Below, one piece after another: positions 1 to 15,200 of a DNA stretch of 64,000 nucleotides; the stretch's first letter is position 1; each line of letters opens with the position of its first letter. A program made the position numbers and the translations under genes. The stretch lies in NCBI GenBank assembly GCA_964017195.1, contig OZ024887.1, positions 9,054,660 to 9,118,659 of the forward strand, in the 5' to 3' direction. This DNA is from Siderastrea radians (Eukaryota > Cnidaria > Anthozoa > Scleractinia > Rhizangiidae). The notes under the pieces were generated by a model. That model did no database searches. It was not told the DNA's origin and saw nothing but the letters and a program-made list of their open reading frames with translations.

Positions 1-174
1 TATTCTTTTTTTTTTGGAATTATCATTTGTAATAAATGTTGTTGTTGTTTATGTCCTCTCTCATATGTTGCATTCTTGTATAAAGAAAGTGTTTAGATTT
101 TCTAGATCTAGATATTCAGTTGATCATATGACAAAGATATTATTAATATGCTCTTTTACCTCTGTTCTTTTAAG

Positions 175-492
175 ATTAATGAAAGTAATGCACTCACAAA
201 CTGGCAGAGACAAATGATACAAAGAAAGAGACAGCAGCAACACCTTTCTGGTGAGTTAACTATTGCTGGTGGACTGACTTGTTGATTGGTTGTATGACAA
301 GCTGACTGGCTTAAAGCTTGCTGGCTGGTGTGTTGGTTGGTAGGTGTGATGGTTGGTTAGTTGCATGACTGACTGGCTGGCTGGCTGGCTGGCAGGCTGA
401 AAGGCTGACTGGCTGGCTGCTGACTGGCTGACTGACTGACTGACTGACTGACTGACTGCTGGCTGGCTGAATGGCTGGCTGAATGGCTAGCT

Positions 493-563
<71 letters not shown>

Positions 564-3184
564 AGGTGAGTGGGTAAGCTGGCTTGGTTGGTTGTTGGAC
601 AAATGGACAGATGGACAGATAGGTGGATTGCATTATTTGCTGTCAGTGTAAAAAACTATGTCACTTTTCAATTTATTTCTCACAAATTGCTTGTCTTCTG
701 TTAAGTAACAACTTGATAATTATTGTCCTGTAGATGTGCTGAGCACACCAACTGACATGCTGGTAATGAACCAAAGTGAGGAGTACAGAGAAACACAAGA
801 AAAGAGGTATACTGGTGAAGTCTTAGTACAATATAATAAATTATACATTGTCTAATTCCTTTTTTCTTTTGTTTTTAGTTCAAAAAAATAATAATAATTT
901 ATAAGATTGCAGATTTGAATTCTTGTACATGATATTGTAAAAATGTCTGGATTGATTTATTAACAGTATTGCTTTGATTACAGGTATGCCATTGACAGGT
1001 CAATTCCATCAATGGACTATGGGAAGGGATGTAAGTGCACTGAGTGTAGAATATAGGTTTAGTGTAGTTTCAAAATAAAAATTATGTCTCTGGTCCTCCA
1101 TTTCTGCAGTGTATCCAGTTATGATCTTTTATCTATCAGTACAAAATAGTTTTTTGTTTTTGTACTTTACAGATCGTGTTGGTAGTGAATTCTGGAAGCA
1201 AATGGAGCAAATAGGAGATGATGAGACAGGGATCAAGTAAGATGTTTTATTTTCATGTTTTCTGGCTGCGATTTATGATCTATTATTATTTACAAAAAAT
1301 AACAAGCCTTCTGGAAAATAGTGGTCCACAAGCTACATGTAGCAGTGGTATCATTTTCAGTTACACCATTAAGTTAGCACTACTACCGGTAATCTACCAG
1401 GAGTGAGGGGGGCAAGCAGACTGCGAATTTTGGGTGGGGGTGTGCCACTGGGAGACCCTTGTTCCCGATACAGTAAATGACACCCTACTCTAGACCAAAT
1501 TAAAACTCTCTGATTTCTATACCCTGTCACAGACTAAACTGGATGAAAACCATGCTTGTTCTCGACAGTGGCACACACCCATATACCCCCCTAGAATGTC
1601 TATTATTGATGTGACCATCACATGGTAGTTGTCCCCTGGCATGTTAGGTGTTCCTATGTAATTTTTTGATGGTCATTTGTACACCTTAGCAATGCTTTTC
1701 TGTGCAGAAAAGAAACATAGCGGCCAACCTTCATGGTGTTATTTTCCATTCAACTGCATACTGTATAATCACCGACAGGCACAAAACTTATCAAAGACAA
1801 TTTACATTAGCCTGCATAGCTGGCTGTATTGTGTGTGCACAATGGTTAATTTTTGGCAGTGGGGCCGCCATGAAATTTTGCCTTCATGCACACAATCCCG
1901 CCAGCTACGCAGGCTAGATTTACATGTATGTACATGTACAACTTTCCATACCACATTTTGGTTTTTACAAAGTCATATGTGAGCTTGAGGCTTTCCACAC
2001 CAGTAAATGAAGAGTATTGATTATCAAGTACACATGCCAGTTAGTTGAACTCTTGTTAGTCACTAACAGGACCTTGTACTTTGTTTATTTAGTATGACAC
2101 TAACACAGACTGAGCGTGGTTATCCACCAGCAGTTGAACACATTGGCAAGCCTATCTCTATAAAAAATGAAATGGGTAAGTCTGTTTCCTTGTTTCTTAT
2201 TTACTCGTGAATTTGTTATCATTTAATAAATTGTTTTATCTTGTTTACTATTTCTGTTCATTTTATCTAACTGTATTTGTTCATTCATTCTTTCATTTAT
2301 TTATTATTTGCTTCTTTTATCTTTCATCTGTTCTTTCCCTCATTGTTTATTCTTTCGTTCTTTTGTCATTCATTTGTTTGTTCGTTCGGGAGTTTTCGAT
2401 GACCTGTCTAAAACCAATCAAAACACAAGGGAAATGCATGTTTTAAACAGGCACCATAAATGAAAACAAGCAAGTGACAGGGACAATTTGTGTTACCATA
2501 ATGATTTGATTTAGTGCGCGGGGTGCAATGTACCTTTCACTTTTGATAGCTTAAGGATGGTGCCTCCTAATACCCAGGTATTTTATGACTATGGAGGAAA
2601 AGCAGATCTTAGCAACTGGGTTATAAGAATGTATGACAATTTCTTTCCAAATTTTAAGCTCAGTTATCTCTGAAAAATGCATGGTTACCCCCAGTTTTCT
2701 TTTTGGATTCTGATAGCCCTTGATAAAACCTGCGTTTTCAACATAGTCATAAACTGCAGAAAAATACCTTTGTGTTAGTAGGCAAATTCCTTAAGAAACT
2801 TCAGTATCTCGGACCAGACCAGAGATGCGCAGAACGTATGCCCAGTAACAAGGGAGGGCGATCATTGAAGAGGGGGTGCTTATGATGGATGGGGCAGTTA
2901 TTTCTTCTTCTTCTTTTTTTAGCACAAACATCAGTGCTGTCACAACAACTGTAACAATTCTGGTTCATTTATTCAGAATAGCATTAGCTTGTCAATTTCA
3001 AGTCAATATCTTCAATACTGCTTTCAGATGAGAAAGAATACCTTATAATTGAACACCCGTCTAATCAGTAGTATCTTTGTCAATATCTTCAATCCTACAT
3101 CCACAATATGGGTGCTTATTGGAGTAGGGGCACTTACATGTAATAATAATAATAATAATTATAATTATAATGATAATAATAATG

Positions 3185-3222
<38 letters not shown>

Positions 3223-6200
3223 TTTACTTATAAGGCACAAATTAGCATGTGGATATAATGATCAAATGCGCCTAACAAGGAAAAATACTAATTTACAAAA
3301 AGTGTGGTAACAAGAAGAAATGACTAATGAAATACTAATCTACATAATATGAAATATGTAATAATGATGCTAAATGCTTAAAACTGCACTCAAGGGGGAG
3401 CCCTTATTCGAAAGGGGACACTTATTGGAAGAAGGGCACTAAATCAAATCGTTACGGTAGCTTTACTTTTGTTCATACAAAAACATTTTTATTGTGTAGG
3501 TATAGAGTGGTCAAGTACACACCGAATAGCAACAGTGCATTATCCATGGCAGAAGTCGAGTTATCTTCAGGAGAGAACAAAGCAGCTACAAAATGTTTTG
3601 CATGAGTTGGATTCACACCAGCCGGTAACTGTGCAAACCTCAGTTGTGATTAACTAACTCAGAAGTCAACATGACTGTATCACTGTTCCTGTTGTTAACA
3701 AACGTGAGCGTCCGATGTCCAAAACTCAACCAACAGGCTCATTTTACTATCCATCTCAAACATCCTTTAAGAAAGAATTTTTTGCCTGCTTCACGGACCA
3801 TTGATTTCATTCTGTGGTTTGAAAAAAATGGTCATGTGATCACAGGTCTGTTTTTTTTTACTGCAAGATCGGCAGAATTTGTTGACCCAATGCAATGTTC
3901 AGGCAATGCTCAATGCTTGGGTCAAGCAATGACCCAAACAATGCTCAACTTTTAATGAATGACTTTTTAAGTGCCGTCACATCTCATGTCCTTAGATAAC
4001 ACTTTTCCTAATCTTGAAGATAATGCTCGGATGATATTTTAATGTAGGAATGGCTTTATTGAGGATATCTGTGATGATTGCAAGTTGAAATTCATTCATT
4101 GTATGTTTAACGTTACAGATCTTCAGGTTTATAGCTTGCATCACATGAACATTTTTTGTAAACTGTGGAGTGAAATAAATGTCCGTGAAGAAGGCCAAAA
4201 AATCCCTTCTCAAGGGACGTCTGAGATCAATAATATGCTATCTTGGTGACTGTTTAATACTGGATAAAATCATGCGACTAGGTTTTTCCGTCATCTTGTA
4301 AGCCATGGGTTGCACAAGATTTGTTTACTTGGTACTCAAAATATGTAAAACAAGCTTTAATTTTCTTAAGTGCAACACGAACTTTGCCAGTTTGCAATAA
4401 ATAAAAAAATCGAAAAAAATTGAGGATGACTTAGGGTGTTGGTGCAGGCAGCGAAGTTTTTGAAAACTCTTGGAAATCTGGTCAGCAATTATCCAATGAC
4501 TGACTTTTATTTGCAGCTCCAGCAAATACTATGATATTATATTGCTAATTTTGACAATCTAGGGGATACTTGACCGGGACCTGTGGAGCACAAAGAAATA
4601 ACATACATCCGACTATTCAATGTAAAACAGCAGCTGCTTTGGTTTAGTTTCGATATTTTCTTTAAATCTGATTTGCATCAAGAACGAACGCATGAAAATG
4701 TTTACGAATGCGTTTTGCTTTCTGTTGATCAGTACATTGATGAGCTAGCGGTGATTGGAACAAACCAACCTCAGCATACATCCAAGTTTGACATGATGTC
4801 TGTAGTGCAAGAAGAGGAGGAAAGTGAAATGTTGGATGAATCCATGCCTGAGAGGCCTGGGTAAGCATCGTATTCTTCTAGCTGCTGTTTACAGTGAAAA
4901 TAATAAAACCATCAACGCTAAACCAACCAGAAATAACTTCCTCCCGTTCCTTGACTGATGGAAACCTTTATAGTTATCTGAAGTTTCTTGTTGCTGCAAC
5001 ACCTTGCATGCCATTACAGTCAACATTCCAGAAGTGGTGGCATTCACTGTCCTACTAGCCAAAACTGCAAAATAGAAAAACAAGTTACAGTATAAAAATA
5101 ACTAGAAAATGCAAGTGAAAGACACAGGGGATGGCCATGTTAAAGAAATGAGGGAGAGAAATGGGAGAAAAAGGGATAAGAAACGTAAAAATATAATCCA
5201 GCATTAATTGTGGGACAGTGGGAAGGGAGAGAATTACCAAGAACAAAGCTTCAGGAGTGTTCAGGAGAAGTGATGGAAAATTGTTTAATCAGTGTTACAT
5301 ATGATGTTCAATTACACCATACATTAACCTGAAATGTTTTACTCTGGACCTAAGAATAAGACTTTGTGCTTAAGAATAAAAACTTAGTCTTATCAAGAGT
5401 GTTATAAAAGGAGCTACAGATGATCGTCAGATGCAAAGGGATACAGTTTGGCTCTTTTGTAAGTTCATAGTTGAGCCAAAGGCAGTAGACATGGAGTGTA
5501 ACCTTGCCTCTGTAACGAAAAGCAATTAGGAGTTACAGTTCATGATAGGTGGAGTTACCCCCAAGGTAGGGTAACTTCCAAAGTTTTTTACACCCCAGTG
5601 GGAGCGAGAGAATGTAACATTTCTTGTCTAAGAAATCAACGTGATAGAAAAGACTAGACTAGAGCCACCAGCCTTCAAAACGATACCTTAAAGTGCTAAC
5701 TGCGATACCATTTCATTGTGCCTCTTTCCATAGCGTAACTGGCCAGATGTGATTACGTTGGTTTTGCTTTCGTTCATTAAAAATCGGTCTTGGTTTGATC
5801 TTATAATTCTCAGGGATCCTCTGGCAAGCATTGCTGACGTGATTCCTCAGCCCATATTTGGACCGTCATTATCCATTGGTGGTCACACGGCCCAGTGGAC
5901 TGGACCAAGGGGTCAAGGGATCACTGGACAAGTGGGCGTGGCCTGCCGTGTGATATTTGAGGCTGATGTGGGAGATAGGGTCACCTCCTATTTGAATATC
6001 TGCAATGATGGGACAACTGCCATATACTTTTCCTGGAAGGTATGAACCAGGATTTGAGATTGAAAGTATATCTTAATCTCATATTTATATTACACCCCTG
6101 TTATTTCGAAACCTGGCTATCTCGAATCCCGCGATATTTCGCACTGACGCCAGTTTCTCTTGGATTTGTTTTACTATTTTTCATGCATTAACTACAGTAG

Positions 6201-9200
6201 AACCCCGGTAAGTCGAACTCTGAAGGGAAACGAAAAACAGTTCGAGTTAGCGGGGGTTCGAGTTATCGGGGTCGATTGAATATTCAATTTGCTATGTTAA
6301 TAATTGATAGTTAACTGATTTTTCAGCACTTCAGTATACAGTACAGTGCAGATTAAACTTATCTCGTCAGAAACTGTAACACGATTATGCATTTTTACGA
6401 TAATACAGTCATAAGATCGGGAAATGACTGTCAAATACGTAATCTGTTCGTTGCACTAAAAAATCAAATTGCTGTAGAGTTAGTTTTAGTGTTTAAAGCC
6501 ATTACACGACAAGGAGAGCTAATGGGCTATTTCAATGGACCCCTCAATAAGCATCCGTGGTGAGTTGCAAGAACCAGAATTCGAGTTATTGGGGTAAATT
6601 TTGATCAAGAGAAACGAAATTTAGTTCGAGTTAGCGGGGAATTCGAAAAAGGTCTTAAATTTTGGGCGATGACTTTCACATACAGGTGTACCTCAGATGG
6701 TCCTATGTGATAATCGAGTGACTAAAAAGTAATAAATAGCATAGTAGATAACCAGTATTGTCTCTGCAAGCACCAAAGTCACCAGTCACCAGATCTGATA
6801 ATAAATACCAAAATTGTCACCGCTCTCCCTGTGTCGAACCCCGGCTATCCCGAACGATTTTCCAGGGATCTAATGTAAACATATAACCACATTTTTTGCG
6901 TAAGTTTGGAAAGCAAGCTTGCAATTGAGTGGTTGAAGGTTTAAGCTACTTTGTACAACATAACAAACCGCACCACAAAAAGTGCTTAGTGGCTTTTGCT
7001 TTGAATTATGTCATCCTCAGGCTGTCGTGTCTCCCGCTTGACTCACGCTGCTCCCGCTTGGATAAAAGGAAACGGAAATGACTGCTACGCAAGCTAATTC
7101 ACAACGCATGACATGCGAAATTAATAGTTCTTTTCTTCGTAAAATGTGACGTTCTCTGTATAGTGGGACAAGGCCTAGGTTCACTAGTTATGTTCTCATT
7201 TCTTTATAAGGTTTGTTTGTTTGTTAGTTTGTTTTTAGTTCTTGGAAGTTTAAAATTGCGGTTGCACTGAATTTTTTTAAGAGACGCTGTGTATTAGTAT
7301 AAGAAAGCCTCTAAAAGTTAACTGAAATTGAAGGGCTTTCAGTATCACAGAAGAGCGAGTGACAAACTCACATTTCTTTATGCTCATTACTCAACAGAAA
7401 ATCCCACACGCCAATGTTCTGGGTACAAAGCTCGCTGGACAGACTCAAAGGTTTTACTTTGACACCAAGAGCGGCGTGATTCTGCCCGGAGATACTTTGA
7501 ATTTCCCATTCATATTCAAATCTCTAAATGCAGGCATTTTTACGGAGACTTGGGAACTCATGACCAAACCTATATTGTGCGCTGGCGCTCCTATAAGGAT
7601 TACTCTGAGAGGTAACTTTGTATGTTCAGTGTGTTTGTACCGTGGAACTCCGTTGATCTGACCACCGACGGGCATAAAAATATGATCGTATTACGGCAAT
7701 TCTCATTGCTTTGGTTTTGTTTTACTATACTTTGTGACTGATTTTGAAAACTCGTGCCCGTTTCTCAATCAAGCAGGAGTAGGATGGAAACCAATTGTGC
7801 CTTGGTTGCAAGCGTTTTCCCGCGCTTGGCGCCGTAGTTTTCTTATGTTTGCGTTCTCTGTGGTTTTTAGTCTTACAAAGACTTTTACATCTTCGTTTAG
7901 GTGTAGCTGTAGAAGATGACATTTACGAAGACGCCATACAGCAGATCGAGCAGGAACTGGCACACAGGGAAGCAGTGGAGACTGCTACACGAATTCTTAA
8001 TGAGATCCTTGACGGCGTCCGTACCCCTGAAAGGGCGCGGTCCCCAGTAGATGCTTACATCACGGTGAGTGCTGTCAGTTAGAACAGAGAGGAGGGGAGG
8101 GCATTGGCCGGGGCTAGTTTCTGCTTCTAGTACCCAAAGAGAATGATTTGCCGAATTTGGCATAATTATTTAACAAGAGAAGAGTTAATTTGAGAACTTA
8201 GACTATATGCTACAGATGAACGGTTCTTAAATCTGTCTTCAAACCGGAAAACGTTGAATTTTGAAAAGACAGAAATATGCCATGTTACTGACGTTTGGGC
8301 AAAGTAATGCGTGAAACTAAGTTTTTGGTATAATTTTGCATAATTTTACATTTTTGCAACTTTTCCTTATTCCACAAGGCAATTTTTTCGTTACTTACTG
8401 CATCGCAGAACCTTACAATTAATCCTCTAATAAGTGATTCGGTCACTGGTGATTCTAAGTACCGGAATTGTCGGAGTTAATGGATTAACTGAAGGGAACT
8501 CGTTGACATTTTTGGTTACGTTAACGAAAAAAAAAAACAAAAACAACAGCAACGACTGTACTGTAGAAAGGGGCATGTTCTTTTTGGTGACACTTCGATT
8601 ACACTTCACAAAAGGAATACACTGTAAAGCCTCACCTAAGTTCTCCTCTATTGTTCTGGTTGTTAAATAGGGAAAATGGCTGTTAAATTCTTTCAACATT
8701 TTAGAAGAGGTCTAAATATATGTGTGCCGATAGTTATTATTACTGTAATTGCGCGTTAGCACGTGCAAATGCCTTGCGTGGCATGTATACATGTATGCAC
8801 ATTAAGCGGTTCGTAATTTATGCGAGTCAGTTTTAGTTCGGAACTGTACTTTCAACTTGACTCTCGATGTACCGCAGTTTTATTAAAGCGTAAAACGTTA
8901 CAATATGCACGATTTGGGGCTGGTATATTCAGAATATATATTCACAGTCGCGTCGGCATAGTAACTCGTACCTGCTTTTTTGATGTTTGTTTCTTGTGTT
9001 TTAGGAGGAAGAGATCTTTGGAAGAGCTAACGAAGGGGTGAGAATTTCTAACGTCCATAAGGAAACTTGAATATGTATTTCTGTGAAATTTTTAATAACA
9101 ACAACATATAGCCAGCATATCCCTAGTGCTTTTCAGTGAGAAACGGCAAACAAGAAGACATAACGATTGATAAAAAAAAACAATGCACAAAGTGAAAGAT

Positions 9201-12200
9201 ATAAACACAAGTAATAACAAATGCGTAATTGGAAACTAATTAAAAACCAGGCTCAACACGTTGTTTAAAAAGTAGAAACGATTTGGTGTCCCTCAACAAA
9301 TTGTCCAGATTATTCCATTCGCCGAGTGCGTGTTGTAAAAATAGACGTTGCTTTTTGTATAGCGAGGATCGTATAGTGAGGACCAGCTATAGTGGGAGTG
9401 TTTTTCAGTGATTCTTCAGGATAAAAATTTCACGGAACTTCCAACCTTTCTGTCCGTGGTAGCGGATTTTCCGAGGATACCGAGATATCTATAAGGGCGG
9501 GAGTTGACTGTACGAAGCACAAAACGCCTCTTTAAAAAACACTTTTATCCTAAATTTAAATGCTGTCCTTTGGTTTTCACAGATGTATTTCCAGGATGAG
9601 GTTGTTCAAGAGTTGAAGCAGATTTACGCGCAGCTTGAGGAGGAGGAAGAATGGGACTTGTCACTACACTCCCTTCAACAGGTAACCCAAGGTTCCATTC
9701 CACAGGTAACCACTCCACTTGTATCCTGCACTTCACTGCACGCGTAACCCGGTCGTAAGCCACGCCAGTGGTAACCCTGCGTTTTACTGCACATGCTACC
9801 CGGTCATAAGCCACACCACAGGTAGCCCATCATACTAACCTAATTGTAATCAACACAAGAAGCAACAAAACAATCTTCTACACGGTAGTCCAGACATTAG
9901 CCTCTCCACAGCCAACCCATCATTCCGCTTCACATTCGTCCCAATCATAACCAACACCACAGCAAACCCAGAATTATATTTTACAGGAAAACCAATCCAA
10001 ATTTACTCTGTAAGAAATCCAACACTTTTCACTGCAATTCACATCAGAACCGTATCTGTTTTTAACTGGAATTCTTGTATATTGTAGAAAATCATGTCAG
10101 TTGAGGATGGTGATCAGCGTGATAGTTTGCTTCAGACGCTTAACAGCTGCATCTCAACCTTGTCATTCCCACCAATGACACCTGTAAAACACGCCATGTA
10201 TGCTGCAGGGTGAGTCCTCTTGTATATGAAACAGCGGAGTACATGAAAGAACCCTAAAAAGTCTTGATAGGCACATTTATGTGGAGGTGTGATAGTTGAG
10301 TAGTTTAAGCTAAAGGTTTGAGATCGGAAGGACGATGAATCAACAACACCTTTACTTCACCTCAGATTTACAAGGATAGCTGTATAGCTAATTTCTCCGA
10401 GAAAGAAATGACGAAGAAAAAATAAATAAAAAAATAAATAAAATAGTATTAATAATAAAAAATAAAAATAAAATCATATATTATATACAGTACATTAAAC
10501 TACTATTTACATAGATAACAATTGCATTGATGTTCGAAAGAAATTTACAAACAACAACAAGCTTTATTACCAAATAGAAAAAGGAAAAAAAGTTAAACTT
10601 TACAATATAATATATTGTATATTTGGCATATTTTAGTTTTGAACTCATTCAAGGAGGTTAGTGACCTCCGGTCCTCTGTTAGTTTGTTCCACATGTTTGC
10701 GGTAGTGTATCTCAAGGAATGAAGACAATAGGTGGTTGTGTTAACGTATGGGATAACAAGTTTCCTTGATCCTCGTAAGTTGCGTTCAGTATTTCTCATT
10801 TGAAAGAGACCCTAACCACGGCCCTTTTCGTGAGCAAGAATTAGTTTACTCTTTTATGTCTCTCTCCTCCAACGAAAGGGAGAAAAAAGGCTACTCTTAG
10901 ATGAGCGTTGCTTGGTTCGTTGCGTTTACTTCGTCAAATATCGATTTGTTTAAACTGAAAATTGACCTTGAGCAAAGAGAAATGTGAGTGTTGGTTGTTT
11001 TTGAACCTTGGTTTGGTGTTAATCGACATTGACCCAGTTGGGATTGGGTCTGGTGATAAATACATAAAGATGGTAGTTAAATAAATGTGGTAACTTTTAA
11101 GCATTTGAAGTTTTTGAAATGGTAAATGTTGAGGGCTGAGTCTGTAAATTACCCAACAAATTAAAATGCTGCGATTTACTAGAATTCTGTACGGGAGGAG
11201 TAGCAATGGCCCTAGTCTCTTTGTTATAGCGCCTAATCCTTACACCCGACCATGCTGGCTGCCCCGCCTCGGGTAATTTTGCTGCATGTGAGCATACGTT
11301 AAGTTCTGGCCAAAGCACGGTGATTGTGTTGTATGTGCATGGCTGTCAGTGGTCCGCGTCAGAAATATTTATTGGCAACACTGGATGAAACAGTGAGTGA
11401 TGTTTGCATTTCAGGTATCAGCTGTTGTGTGAGATGGTAGACAGTATTGTCGGTCAGGCCAACATGATAAGAGGTATACTTGGTCTTCCTGAGCGAGAGC
11501 TCGTCGAGGATACATCGCAGGATGAAGGTAGTTTTCCTGGTGTGCCTGTGTTGTGTAAAAGGTTAAAAAAACTACTGCTGAAATATCTGGAGAGTAAATC
11601 TACATCACACGCAAGTGGTTATATGCTGTCCTTTTTGTTCATATTAAATAAAACAATATACTTTTGAAATGTTTGTTTGTTAAGACCTGACAAGTCAGAA
11701 TTTAGAATTTATTTTTCTAGTCCTCACTGGAAAGTTGTGTAAATTAAGTTTCGGTCATCGAAAATGACGTTCACTGTTTAACCAAAATTAAGTAGATTGT
11801 TGTTGTAAAGAAAAAGCGAAAGCACAAATTTAGCGATTCAAAAAACAAAGCTGGTCAATATGACGTCATGGAAAACTTAAAAAGCTCTAGCCTCGTTCCC
11901 AGGCGTTCTCGGCGCGTATTCAAATGTGACGTCACCCGACGAGCTCGGCGGCAAAATTCGCCTAGGACGCCTCGTGCTATCGCGTTCGGTTCCAAACCTC
12001 CCTCAGTCACTCGATAGCGCATAAAGGCCTTGGGACGAGGCTGAAAAAGGTCATAGAAAATAGAAAATCGTGGAGTTTCAAAAGTTTAGAAGAGTATATG
12101 AACCTTCTGAGGGAGCAAAATAGGACGGAAAAATCATGAAAAACCTGGGAAAATGGCGAGAGGGAAAACAAATACAACCCACAGCTGTCCAAAAGTTCTT

Positions 12201-15200
12201 ACCACTTCACCAAGTCGGTTTTTTTAGCTCCATGCACTTAGCGGTATAATCGATTTACCTTGCCTGTGAATGTTCTTTTGTCAGTTACTCAGAGATTGCG
12301 CAAAGGAACCACATCTGAAACGAAAGCGGATGTCAGGAAAGGAGACAAGAAGGACAAGAAGGCACCCAAAATTTCTGAAACTGTGAGTTTATATCCTGCG
12401 ATATTTATAAAGGCCTCCAGTAATGTTCCCTTTAAGTTTTGGCTTTTCCGGTTTACTGTTTATCTACTGCCGTCTAACGAAGTCTGGTGTTTTTGTTTTT
12501 ATTTTTTGTGTTTCTAATCCTTACTTTTCGAAGAGGCTATCGATGAGATTGACTAATCCGTGATGGGGACATGTGAAAACCTATCGATATTGCTAGCTGT
12601 AAAAGTGCTTGCGTACTTTGTTTTCATTTCATAATTTTTGAAGAACTCGGTGTTTTTCAGAGCCCAGAACCTTGTGAAGATTCCTGTTTCGAACCAGAGC
12701 AGGGGCTATTTGTTAGTACTTAACTTTAGTACGAATGTGAGCAACAACGCTCTTGTTTGTTCCCTTCCACTTATATCTCACTAGTAGAGACTGAAGTCGC
12801 TCTAGATAAAGGTTAGAAGTAATGACGCTGTTCTCCATATAATTTCGATGACGCCTTACGTTACGCTTGTCTGCAAAAAGGATAGTTATTAACATACCTA
12901 GTCTAGACGCAATATTTTCAATTTCTTTCAAACGTATCATCTAGACCCTCATACTGTAGATGATATTCCCGTTCTTTAGTAGCTTTGGCTCTCTTTCTTT
13001 GGTTTCTCCTGGATGTTGTCAGGGGCCCATCATACTTTTTTTTGTTTGGGGGGGGGGAGGGGATGGAGATAAGGGATTGTTACTAAGGTTTACTAAGACT
13101 TTTTCTGTACTCGCACGTGCTTCAAACTTGTTTGAGTATAGTCAATCATTATTTGTGTTGTTCGTTGATTAGGATCGTCCTACTTCAACTCAGCGCTCCA
13201 AGTTGTCAGCGAAAAAGTCAGGAAGAGGTACTAGAGCAACTGATGAGTTTTGGGATGCTATGTATAATATAATTTTGATGGTGTTTGTTATGCAGATTAT
13301 TAAAGATATTGGCGACTTTGACGGCTTTCGCCCGAAGATGTTGGTACCGATTATTAAGATGCTCTGTGCTGTACCGTACCCTGGGTACCAGAGGTTTTTC
13401 TCGCCAGCGTTGGGTGATATCGGCCGCAGGCCGGGCTGCGTCGGCCAAACGCCGACGCAACGAGTGGCTTGCCGCACAAGCCGCAACCGGAAACCGCGCA
13501 AGAAAGGCCTCTGGCACCCAGGGTAGCTGTACCGTTGCTAGTTGCAAGAAGTTTTTGGTGAGGTTTTGATAACTTTCCCATGGCTTCTGTGACCGCTGAC
13601 CAATTAAAGTGAAAGAGCTGTGAGAGGTGAAGTTGATTGAACTTGCGAACCGCTGTTTGTGTTTTATTTTTGATAATGCTAAGAAGGCCAAAGGAGAAGA
13701 GTTTGTATGATTTGGTCACACTCCTTTGGGGTTTTGTCTCTGGGAGTGAAAAGTTTTTAAATCGAGTTCTCATCTTACTAGGTACCAGTACTCCTTCGTC
13801 GCAGTCCAAATCAGCCCTCAGTGAAACGGCAGTAGAGAGGACTGGGGTAAGATTATTTCAAGTTCATATTCCGTTTGTAGCGTACGCAAAAACGGATTTA
13901 GCGTCTTTTGTGTGACTGGTTATCATCCGTTTTATCCGTTTAATATTTGACAGCGTGTTACGTGATAAAATGTTACCATGCTTAGCCGAACGTTTGCCTA
14001 AACCCTAGCGCACAATCACGCTTTAGCCTGCGTGCAGTTCCGACGTTCACTCGCAGATTATAACTTTAACTTTACTTTACTTTAATAAATTTTCAGTTAA
14101 AAAAAATACAAGAACTGTTGTATTAAAAACTAGGGAAAACCTCAAACAGGATTTGGCAATCCCTTACAAGGAAGACACAACACAACTAGTAATTAACTAA
14201 ATTATGAAGCCATGTACAAGATAACATATATACTCTAGACTGTAGAAATGGTCTAGAGATAATCACGCTTTGACGTTTAAAAATGTTTGTTGACCAACCA
14301 ACCCACGTATTATGCCCGTTCAGGTCAAATTCTCGCGCCTCAGTTTTGGGCAAACTTTTGTGTGGTGAGCAGTATCAATTGAAACATGAAAATCGTGAGT
14401 GCTGCTTACTGTCATTTCACCCATTTTAATTCCTTTTCCTCGTTGATCTGTTTTCAGACGCCAGTCAGTGTGGATGGCTCAGCAGTGGATAATGCAGCCG
14501 ACCCAGTCTTAGAAGCCAAGTACAGAGAAAAACTTTTTACACAGGTGGGCATCTTTTCTAGACAGTTATACTGTACCCTTCAGTTGCCTTCCAGTGTGGT
14601 AAAGGTACAGTCGGACACGGACCTCAAGACAAGCAACGGCGACATCTGACTCAAGTTTCTGTAGCACCTGGGAATTTACAGTAGATCCCTGCTATTTGGA
14701 ACAATCTCGTACCCAGAGTCCTCAGGCTTCTTGGTCAGCGGGTGGTCGCCCCAGAGTTTGTCCTGACGTCCTCCCGCTGACCAAGAATCCCGCGGTCTCT
14801 GGATACGAGAGTGTATCTCGATCTGAAACTCGTCCCCTTGGTTGATGTTGCTCAGTTATTTACTACTTGCCATCTCAAACTCCCGTTATCTCGAACAAGT
14901 TTTGGTTTCTCTTGCGTATTGGCAGTAGGGGGAGTCTACTGTGCTTCCCTTCCGCATCCGTTCCGTTTAATTTTGAACTTTTCTGGTCGGGCAAACCAAC
15001 CGAAATTTCCACCAATGACCCTCTTATTTCCCAATTGAAACTGGGTTCTATGCGATCGATGACCGCTACACTTTGAGACAATTTAATATTTTTTTTGTGA
15101 GGCCTTGTATTTGTTTCTTATCTGTTATTTACATTTTTTTAGGTTTATACGCTCGTGATTGATACTTTTGACAGGATGGATATGGTGTTTGATGACATCA

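Noticed and set aside
357..602. Antisense Gln/Pro/Ala/Ser-rich frame
   Set aside because: Translation of the GGCT/GACT microsatellite.
13218..13809. Overlapping long frames on both strands
   Set aside because: They run across the 149-bp GC-rich MITE in an intron and match no protein family.
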